DNA from: Aradus depressus | Taxonomy: Eukaryota > Arthropoda > Insecta > Hemiptera > Aradidae | Length of the DNA: 64,000 nt | Direction: 5' to 3' | Assembly: GCA_963662175.1 (NCBI GenBank) | Contig: OY759227.1 | Span: 8,650,501-8,714,500, forward strand | Shown here: piece after piece, positions 54,451-64,000 of the stretch | Position numbering within the stretch: the first letter of the stretch is position 1 | Layout: every line of letters begins with the position of its first letter | Notes under the pieces: model-generated | What the model saw: only the letters and a program-made list of their open reading frames with translations | What the model was told of the DNA's origin: nothing | The model's database searches: none | Position numbers and translations under genes: made by a program

Positions 54451-57400
54451 CCTAAGTATAAATAAAGTGCTAACCCTTTAACGATTGGTCGAATTGTCAT
54501 GAAATTTCACATGTAGTATTTGTAAAAGCCAAATAGAAATATAAGAAGTTTGGCGACCCAAAGTTTTGAACGGGAGGGGAGGTTGTTGGGGGGGGGGGGG
54601 ACTAAGTATAAGAAAAGCTAGCTCATTAACGGTTGATCGTATTGTCAGGAAATTTCCCATGTAGTATTCCTGAAGGCCAAATAGAAAAATAAGGTGTGTG
54701 GCGTCCCAAAGTTTTGAACGGGAGGGGGGGTTGTGGGGGGGCTTAAGTATAAATGTAGTGCTAACTCTTTAACGATTGGTCGAATTGTCACGACATTTCA
54801 CATGCAGTATTCCTGAAGGCCAAATAAAAAAATAAGGTGTGTGGTGTCCCAAAGTTTTGAACGAGAAGGAAGTTTGTGGGGTGGCCTAAGTATAAATATG
54901 GTGCTAACTCTTTAACGGTTGATCGTATTGTCACTAAATTTCATATGCAGTATTCCTGAAGGCCAAATAGAAAAATAAGGTGTGTGGCGTCCCAAAGTTT
55001 TGAACGGGAGGGGGGGTGGTGTGGGGCTCAAGTATAAATGTAGAGCTAACTCTTCAACGGTTGATCGTATTGTCACGAAATTTCACATGTAGTATTTTTA
55101 AAAGCCAAATAGAAATATAATAAGTGTGGCGACCCAAAGTTTTGAACGGGAGGGGAGGTTGTGGGGGTGGGGTGGGCTAAGTATAAAAAAAAGCTAGCTC
55201 ATTAACGGTTGATCGTATTGTCAGGAAATTTCTCATGTAGTATTCCTGAAGGCCAAATAGAAAAATAAGGTGTGTGGCGTCCCAAAGTTTTGAACAGGAG
55301 GGGGGGTTGTGGGGGGGGCTTAAGTATAAATATAGTGCTAACTCTTTAACGATTGGTCGAATTGTCTTGAAATTTCACATGGAGTATTTTTAAAAGCCAA
55401 ATAGAAATATAAGATGTGTAGCGACCCAAAGTTTTGAACGGGAGGAGAGGTTGTGGGGGAGGGGGGGGGGGGACAAAGTATAAAAAAAGCTAGCTCATTA
55501 CGGTTGATCGTATTGTCAGGAAATTTCCCATGTAGTATTCCTGTAGGCCAAATAGAAAAATAAGGTGTGTGGCGTCCCAATGTTTTGAACGGGAGGGGTG
55601 TTGTGGGGGGTCTTAAGTATAAATGTAGTGCTAACTCCTTAACGATTGGTCGAATTGTCACGACATTTCACATGCAGTATTCCTGAAGGCCAAATAAAAA
55701 AATAAGGTGTATGGTGTCCCAAAGTTTTGAACGAGAGGGGGGGCCTAAGTATAAATATAGTGCTAACTCTTTAACGGTTGATCGTATTGTCACTAAATTT
55801 CATATGCAGTATTCCTGAAGGCCAAATAAAAAAATAAGGTGTGTGTTGTCCCAAAGTTTCGAACGAGAGGGGGGGTTATGGTGGGGCCTAAGTATAAATA
55901 TAGTGCTAACTCCTTAACGACTGGTCGGATTGTCACGATATTTCACATGTAGTATTTTTAAAAGCCAAATAGAAATATAAGATGTGTGGCGACCCAAAGT
56001 TTTGAACGGGAGGGGAGGTTTTGGGGGGGGGGGGCTAAGTATAAAAAAAAGCTAGCTCATTAACGGATGATCGTATTGTCAGGAAATTTCCCATGTAGTA
56101 TTCCTGAAGGCCAAATATAAAAATAAGGTGTGAGGCTTCCCAAAGTTTTGAACGGGAGGAGGGGTTGTGGGGGGGGAGGGGGCTTAAGTATAAATATAGT
56201 GCTAACTCTTTAACGACTGGTCGAATTGTCATGAAATTTCACATGTAGTATTTTTAAAAGCCACATAGAAATATAAGATGTGTGGCGACCCAAAGTTTTG
56301 AACGGGAGGGGGGTTGTGGGGGGGCTTAAGTATAAATGTAGTGTTAACTCATTAACGATTGGTCGAATTGTCACGACATTTCACATGCAGTATTCCTGAA
56401 GGCCAAATAAAAAAATAAGGTGTGTGACGTCCCAAAATTTTGATCGAGAGGGGGGGTTGTGGGGGGGCCTAAGTATAATATAGTGCTAACTCTTTAACGG
56501 TTGATCGTATTGTCACGAAATTTCACATGTAGTATTTTTAAAATCCAAATAGGAAAAAAAAGTGTGTGGCGTCCCAAAGTTTTGAACGGGAGGGAGGGTT
56601 GTGGGGGGGCCTAAGTATAAATATAGAGCAAACTCTTCAACGGTTGATCGTATTGTCACGAAATTTCACATGCAATATTCCTGAAGGCCAAATAGAAAAA
56701 TAAGGTGTGTGGTGTTCCAAGGTTTTGAACAGGAGGGGGGGTTTTTGGGGGGCCTAAGTTTATTATAGTGCTAACTCTTTAACGATTGTTCGGATTGTCA
56801 CGAAATTGAACATGTAGTATTCCTGAAGGCCAAATAGAAAAATAAGGTGTGTGTTGTCCCAAAGTTCTTGAACGGGAGGGAGGGTTGTGGGGGGGCCTAA
56901 GTATAAATATAGAGCAAACTCTTCAACGGTTGATCGTATTGTCACGACATTTCACATGCAGTATTCCTGAAGGTCAAATAAAAAAATAAGGTGTGTGGTG
57001 TCCCAAAGTTTTGAACGAGAGGGGGGGTTGTGGGGGGGGGCCTAAATATAAATATAGTGCTAACTCTTTAACGGTTGATCGTATTATCAGGAATTTTTAC
57101 ATGTACTATTCCTGAAGGCCAAATAGAAAAATAAGGTGTGTGGCGTCCCAAAGTTTTGAACGGGAGGGGAGGTTGTGGGGGGGGCCTAAGTATAAATAAA
57201 GTGCTAACCCTTTATCGATTGGTCGAATTGTCATGAAATTTCACATGTAGTATTTGTAAAAGCCAAATAGAAATATAAGGTGTGTGGCGACCCAAAGTTT
57301 TGAACGGGAGGGGAGGTTGTTGGGGGGGGGGGGACTAAGTATAAGAAAAGCTAGCTCATTAACGGTTGATCGTATTGTCAGGAAATTTTCCATGTAGTAT

Positions 57401-60400
57401 TCCTGAAGGCCAAATAGAAAAATAAGGTGTGTGGCGTTCCAAAGTTTTGAACGGAAGGGGGGGTTGTGGGGGGGCTTAAGTATAAATGTAGTGCTAACTC
57501 TTTAACGATTGGTCGAATTGTCACGACATTTCACATGCAGTATTCCTGAAGGCCAAATAAAAAAATAAGGTGTGTGGTGTCCCAAAGGTTTGAACGAGAG
57601 GGGGGGTTGTGGGGGGGGCCTAAGTATAAATATGGTGCTAACTCTTTAACGGTTGATCGTATTGTCACTAAATTTCATATGCAGTATTCCTGAAGGCCAA
57701 ATAAAAAAATAAGGTGTGTGTTGTCCCAAAGTTTCGAACGAGAGGGGGTGTTGTGGGGGGGGCTTAAGTATAAATATAGTGCTAACTCTTTAACGATTGG
57801 TAGAATTGTCTTGAAATTTCACATGTAGTATTTTTAAAAGCCAAATAGAAATATAAGATGTGTGGCGACCCAAAGTTTTGAACGGGAGGAGAGGTTGTGG
57901 GGGAGGGGGGGGGACAAAGTATAAAAATAGCTAGCTCATTACGGTTGATCGTATTGTCAGGAAATTTCCCATGTAGTATTCCTGTAGGCCAAATAGAAAA
58001 ATAAGGTGTGTGGCGTCCCAAAGTTTTGAACGGGAGGGGGTGTTGTGGGGGGTCTTAAGTATAAATGTAGTGCTAACTGCTTAACGATTGGTCGAATTGT
58101 CACGACATTTCACATGCAGTATTCCTGAAGGCCAAATAAAAAAATAAGGTGTATGGTGTCCCAAAGTTTTGAACGAGAGGGGGGGCTGTGGGGGGGAAGG
58201 GCTAAGTATAAATATAGTGCTAACTCTTTAACGGTTGATCGGATTGTCACGATATTTCACATGTAGTAATTTTAAAAGCCAAATAGAAATATAAGATGTG
58301 TGGCGACCCAAAGTTTTGAACGGGAGGGGAGGTTGTGGGGGGGCGGGGGGCTAAGTATAAAAAAAAGCTAGCTCATTAACGGTTGATCGTATTGTCAGGA
58401 AATTTCCCATGTAGTATTCCTGAAGGCCAAATAGAAAAATAAGGTGTGTGGCGTCCCAAAGTTTTGAACGGGAGGTGGGGTTGTGGGGGGGGGGGGGCTT
58501 AAGTATAAATATAGTGCTAACTCTTTAACGACTGGTCGAATTGTCATGAAATTTCACATGTAGTATTTTTAAAAGCCACATAGAAATATAAGATGTGTGG
58601 CGACCCAAAGTTTTGAACGGGAAGGGAGGTTGTGGGGGGGGGGGGGGGACTAAGTATAAAAAAAAGCTAGCTTATTAACGGTTGATCGTATTGTCAGGAA
58701 ATTTCCCATGTAGTATTCCTGAAGGCCAAATAGAAAAATAAGGTGTGTGGCGTCCCAAAGTTTTGAACGGTAGGGGGGGTTGTGGGGGGGCTTAAGTATA
58801 AATTTGGAGCTAACTCTTCAACGGTTGATCGTATTGTCACGAAATTTCACAGGTAGTATTTTTAAAATCCAAATAGGAAAAAAAAGTGTGTGGCGTCCCA
58901 AAGTTTTGAACGGGAGGGAGGGTTGTGGGGGGGCCTAAGTATAAATATAGTGCTAACGTTTTGACGATTGGTCGGCTTGTCACGAAATTTCACATGTAGT
59001 ATTTTTAAAAGCCAAATAGAAATATAAGATGTGTAGTGTCCCAATGTTTTGAACGAGAGGTGGGGTATGGGGGGCTCAAGTATAAATATAGAGCTAACTC
59101 TTCAATGGTTGATCGTATTGTCACGACATTTCACATGTAGTATTTTTAAAATCCAAATAGGAAAAAAAAGTTTGTGGCGTCCCAAAGTTTTGAACGGGAG
59201 GGAGGGTTGTGGGGGGGCCTAAGTATAAATATAGAGCAAACTCTTCAACGGTTGATCGTATTGTCACGAAATTTCACATGCAATATTCCTGAAGGCCAAA
59301 TAGAAAAATAAGGTGTGTGGTGTTCCAAGGTTTTGAACGGGAGGGGAATTTGTGGGGGGGGGGGGGGGGACTAAGTATAAAAAAAGCTAGCTCATTAACG
59401 GTTGATCGTATTGTCAGGAAATTTCCCATGTAGTATTCCTGAAGGCCAAATAGAAAAATAAGGTGTGTGGCGTCCCAAAGTTTTGAACGGGAGGGGGGGT
59501 TGTGGGGGGGCTTAAGTATAAATGTAGTGTTAACTCATTAACGATTGGTCGAATTGTCACGACATTTCACACGCAGTATTCCTGAAGGCCAAATAAAAAA
59601 ATAAGGTGTGTGTTGTCCCAAAGTTTCGAACGAGAGGGGGGGTTGTGGGGGGGCCTAAGTATAAATATAGTGCTAACTCTTTAACGACTGGTCGGATTGT
59701 CACGATATTTCACATGTAGTATTTTTAAAAGCCAAATAGAAATATAAGATGTGTGGCGACCCAAAGTTTTGAACGGGAGGGGACGTTGTGGGGGGGCTTA
59801 AGTATAAATATAGTGCTAACGTTCTGACGATTGGTCGGCTTGTCACGAAATTTCACATGTAGTATTTTTAAAAGCCAAATAGAAAAATAAGGTGTGTGGT
59901 GTCCCAAAGTTTTTGAACGGGAGGGAGGGTTGTGGGGGGGCCTAAGTATAAATATAGAGCAAACTCTTCAACGGTTGATTGTATTGTCACGACATTTCAC
60001 ATGCAGTATTCCTGAAGGCCAAATAAAAATAAAAGGTCTGTGGTGTCCCAAAGTTTTGAACGAGAGGGGGGGTTGTGGGGGGGCCTAAATGGAAATATAG
60101 TGCTAACTCTTTAACGGTTGATCGTATTGTCACTAAAGTTCATATGCAGTATTCCTGAAGGCCAAATAAAAAAATAAGGTGTGTGGTGTCCCAAAGTTTC
60201 GAACGAGAGGGGGGGTTGTGGGGGGGCCTAAGTATAAAAAAAAGCTAGCTCATTAACGGTTGATCATATTGTCAGGAAATTTCCCATGTAGTATTCCTGA
60301 AGGCCAAATAGAAAAAAAAGGTGTGTGGCGTCGCAAAGTTTTGAACGGTAGGGGGGGTTGTGGGGGGGCTTAAGTATAAATGTGGAGCTAACTCTTCAAC

Positions 60401-61689
60401 GGTTGATCGTATTGTCACGAAATTTCACATGTAGTATTTTTAAAATCCAAATAGGAAAAAAAAGTGTCTGGCGTCCCAAAGTTTTGAACGGGAGGGAGGG
60501 TTGTGGGGGGGCCTAAGTATAAATATAGTGCTAACGTTTTGACGATTGGTCGGCTTGTCACGAAATTTCACATGTAGTATTTTTAAAAGCCAAATAGAAA
60601 TATAAGATGTGTAGTGTCCCAAAGTTTTGAACGAGAGGTGGGGTATGGGGGGCTCAAGTATAAATATAGAGCTAACTCTTCAATGGTTGATCGTATTGTC
60701 ACGACATTTCACATGTAGTATTTTTAAAATCCAAATAGGAAAAAAAGGTTTGTGGCGTCCCAATGTTTTGAACGGGAGGGAGGGTTGTGGGGGGGCCTAA
60801 GTATAAATATAGAGCTAACTCTTCAACGGTTGATCGTATTGTCACGAAATTTCACATGCAATATTCCTGAAGGCCAAATAGAAAAATAAGGTGTGTGGTG
60901 TTCCAAGGTTTTGAACAGGAGGGGGGGTTTTTGGGGGGCCTAAATATAAATATAGTGCTAACTCATTTACGGTTGATCGTATTGTCAGGAAATTTCCCAT
61001 GTAGTATTCCTGAAGGCCAAATAGAAAAATAAGGTGTGTGGCGTTCCAAAGTTTTGAACGGGAGGGGGGGTTGTGGGGGGGCCTAAGTATAAATAAAGTG
61101 CTAACTCTTTAACGATTGGTCGAATTGTCATGAAATTTCACATGTAGTATTTGTAAAAGCCAAATAGAAATATAAGATGTGTGGCGACCCAAAGTTTTGA
61201 ACGGGAGGGGAGGTTGTGGGGGGGGGGGGGACTAGGTATAAGAAAAGCTAGCTCATTAACGGTTGATCGTATTGTCAGGAAATTTCCCATGTAGTATTCC
61301 TGAAGGCCAAATAGAAAAATAAGGTGTGTGGCGTCCCAAAGTTTTGAACGGGAGGGGGGGGTGGTGGGGGGCTCAAGTATAAATGTAGAGCTAACTCTTC
61401 AACGGTTGATCGTATTAACACGAAATTTCACATGCAGTATTCCTGAAGGCCAAATAAAAAAATAAGGTGTGTGGTGTCCAAAAGTTTCGAACGAGAGGGG
61501 GGGTTGTGGGGGGGCCTAAGTATATATATAGTGCTAACTCTTTAACGACTGGTCGGATTGTCACGATATTTCACATGTAGTATTTTTAAAAGCCAAATAG
61601 AAATATTAGATGTGTGGTGTCCCAAAGTTTTGAACGGGAGGGGAGGTTGTGGAGGGGGGGGGGGGGACTAAGTATAAAAAAAAGCTAGC

Positions 61690-64000
61690 TCATTAACGGT
61701 TGATCGTATTGTCAGGAAATTTCCCAGGTAGTATTCCTGAAGGCCAAATAGAAAAATAAGGTGTGTGGCGTCCCAAAGTTTTGAACAGGAGGGGGGGTTG
61801 TGGGGGGGGGCTTAAGTATAAATATAGTGCTAACTCTTTAACGATTGGTCGAATTGTCTTGAAATTTCACATGTAGTATTTTTAAAAGCCAAATAGAAAT
61901 ATAAGATGTGTGGCGACCCAAAGTTTTGAACGGGAGGAGAGGTTGTGGGGGAGGGGGGGGGGGGGGACAAAGTATAAAAAAAGCTAGCTCATTACGGTTG
62001 ATCGTATTGTCAGGAAATTTCCCATGTAGTATTCCTGTAGGCCAAATAGAAAAATAAGGTGTGTGGCGTCTCAAAGTTTTGAACGGGAGGGGGTGTCTTG
62101 GGGGGTCTTAAGTATAAATGTAGTGCTAACTCTTTAACGATTGGTCGAATTGTCACGACATTTCACATGCAGCATTCCTGAAGGCCAAATAAAAAAATAA
62201 GGTGTATGGTGTCCCAAAGTTTTGAACGAGACGGGGGGTTGTGGGGGGGGCCTAAGTATAAATATAGTGCTAATTCTTTAACGGTTGATCGTATTGTCAC
62301 TAAATTTCATATGCAGTTTTCCTGAAGGCCAAATAAAAAAATAAGGTGTGTGTTGTTCCAAAGTTTCGAACGAGAGGGGGGGTTGTGGTGGGGCCTAAGT
62401 ATAAATATAGTGCTAACTCCTTAACGACTGGTCGGATTGTCACGATATTTCACATGTAGTATTTTTAAGAGCCAAATAGAAATATAAGATGTGTGACGAC
62501 CCAAAGTTTTGAACGGGAGGGGAGGTTGTGGGGGTGGGGGGGGCTAAGTATAAAAAAAAGCTAGCTCATTAACGGTTGATCGTATTGTCAGGAAATTTCC
62601 CAGGTAGTATTCCTGAAGGCCAAATAGAAAAATAAGGTGTGTGGCGTCCCAAAGTTTTGAACAGGAGGGGGGGTTGTGGGGGGGGGGGGGGCTTAAGTAT
62701 AAATATAGTGCTAACTCTTTAACGATTGGTCGAATTGTCTTGAAATTTCACATGTAGTATTTTTAAAAGCCAAATAGAAATATAAGATGTGTGGCGACCC
62801 AAAGTTTTGAACGGGAGGAGAGGTTGTGGGGGAGGGGGGGGGGGACAAAGTATAAAAAAAGCTAGCTCATTACGGTTGATCGTATTGTCAGGAAATTTCC
62901 CATGTAGTATTCCTGTAGGCCAAATAGAAAAATAAGGTGTGTGGCGTCTCAAAGTTTTGAACGGGAGGGGGTGTCGTGGGGGGTCTTAAGTATAAATGTA
63001 GTGCTAACTCTTTAACGATTGGTCGAATTGTCACGACATTTCACATGCAGCATTCCTGAAGGCCAAATAAAAAAATAAGGTGTATGGTGTCCCAAAGTTT
63101 TGAACGAGACGGGGGGTTGTGGGGGGGGCCTAAGTATAAATATAGTGCTAATTCTTTAACGGTTGATCGTATTGTCACTAAATTTCATATGCAGTTTTCC
63201 TGAAGGCCAAATAAAAAAATAAGGTGTGTGTTGTTCCAAAGTTTCGAACGAGAGGGGGGGTTGTGGTGGGGCCTAAGTATAAATATAGTGCTAACTCCTT
63301 AACGACTGGTCGGATTGTCACGATATTTCACATGTAGTATTTTTAAGAGCCAAATAGAAATATAAGATGTGTGGCGACCCAAAGTTTTGAACGGGAGGGG
63401 AGGTTGTGGGGGGGGGGGGGGCTAAGTATAAAAAAAAGCTAGCTCATTAACGTTTGATCGTATTGTCAGGAAATTTCCCATGTAGTATTCCTGAAGGCCA
63501 AATAAAAAAATAAGGTGTGGGGTGTCCCAAAGTTTCGAACGAGAGGGGGGGTTGTGGGGGGGCCTAAGTATATATATAGTGCTAACTCTTTAACGACTGG
63601 TCGGATTGTCACGATATTTCACATGTAGTATTTTTAAAAGCCAAATAGAAATATAAGATGTGTGACGACCCAAAGTTTTGAACGGGAGGGGAGGTTGTGG
63701 GGGTGGGGGGGGCTACGTATAAAAAAAAGCTAGCTCATTAACGGTTGATCGTATTGTCAGGAAATTTCCCAGGTAGTATTCCTGAAGGCCAAATAGAAAA
63801 ATAAGGTGTGTGGCGTCCCAAAGTTTTGAACAGGAGGGGGGGTTGTGGGGGGGGGGCTTAAGTATAAATATAGTGCTAACTCTTTAACGATTGGTCGAAT
63901 TGTCTTGAAATTTCACATGTAGTATTTTTAAAAGCCAAATGGAAATATAAGATGTGTGGCGACCCAAAGTTTTGAACGGGAGGAGAGGTTGTGGGGGAGG
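61690..64000 (+). repeat. ~876-bp duplication and partial third copy at the right end
   Basis: The rare variant TTTCCCAGGTAG marks equivalent points at 61721, 62597 and 63766 (offsets 876 and 1169 bp, six and eight monomers). The first two copies share the monomer order, including the TCTCAAAG, GACGGGGGG and TTAAGAGCC variants. The third copy is cut by the window end. Confidence 0.8.

Larger units (their letters stand above)
44409..64000 (+). repeat. Right satellite array, part 2
   Basis: Continuation of the same ~143-146-bp satellite on the same strand to the end of the window. The two monomer flavours (CCTGAAGGCC and TTTTTAAAAGCC starts) are mixed and often adjacent. G runs are variable, and the segment after the G block is TATAAATATAG or TATAAAAAAAAGCTAGCTC depending on the flavour. 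Several large duplications are nested within. No gene, RNA gene or other element is seen. Confidence 0.95.

Overview
The window is repeat-rich nuclear DNA from a metazoan, probably an invertebrate. It holds a tandem satellite, a BEL/Pao-type LTR retrotransposon lineage (a group known only from animals) and a tRNA-derived SINE. There is no bacterial-style gene organisation and no ordinary host gene. Placing it more finely (for example arthropod or mollusc) would be a guess.

Layout. Positions 1-6858 and 33048-64000 are one satellite family with a monomer of about 143 bp. All monomers are on the same strand on both sides. Every monomer carries a G-rich block followed at once by a TATAAATA-like motif. 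The array is organised into higher-order repeats (HORs) of about 2.15 kb and 0.88 kb on the left, and about 1.3 kb, 2.3 kb and 0.88 kb on the right. A 348-bp SINE with a 12-bp target-site duplication interrupts it at 44049-44396.

The two satellite blocks are separated by a 26.2-kb array (6863-33047) of six head-to-tail BEL/Pao retrotransposon units. Neighbouring units share one LTR of about 711 bp (LTR-internal-LTR-internal and so on). Two unit types occur in the order A-A-A-B-A-B. Type B (period 5638 bp) has one open frame of 1350 codons: Gag (DUF1759-like), three zinc knuckles, aspartic protease, the start of reverse transcriptase, then RNase H and integrase. The catalytic core of reverse transcriptase is missing, and a second deletion joins the integrase core to the extreme C-terminus. 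Type A (period 3669-3670 bp) lacks a further 1982 bp and carries a one-base frameshift in the protease region, so only Gag, the zinc knuckles and part of the protease are open. No unit in the window encodes reverse transcriptase, so all would depend on a partner in trans.

The units are nearly identical, have no target-site duplications between them and show mosaic combinations of linked variants. Expansion by LTR-LTR unequal exchange, or from one-LTR circles, fits better than independent insertions. The outer ends are unusual: the left end starts inside the LTR near the predicted transcription start, and the right end stops about 11 bp short of the likely LTR end. Short ORFs in the satellite are by-products of the repeat and are not annotated as genes.
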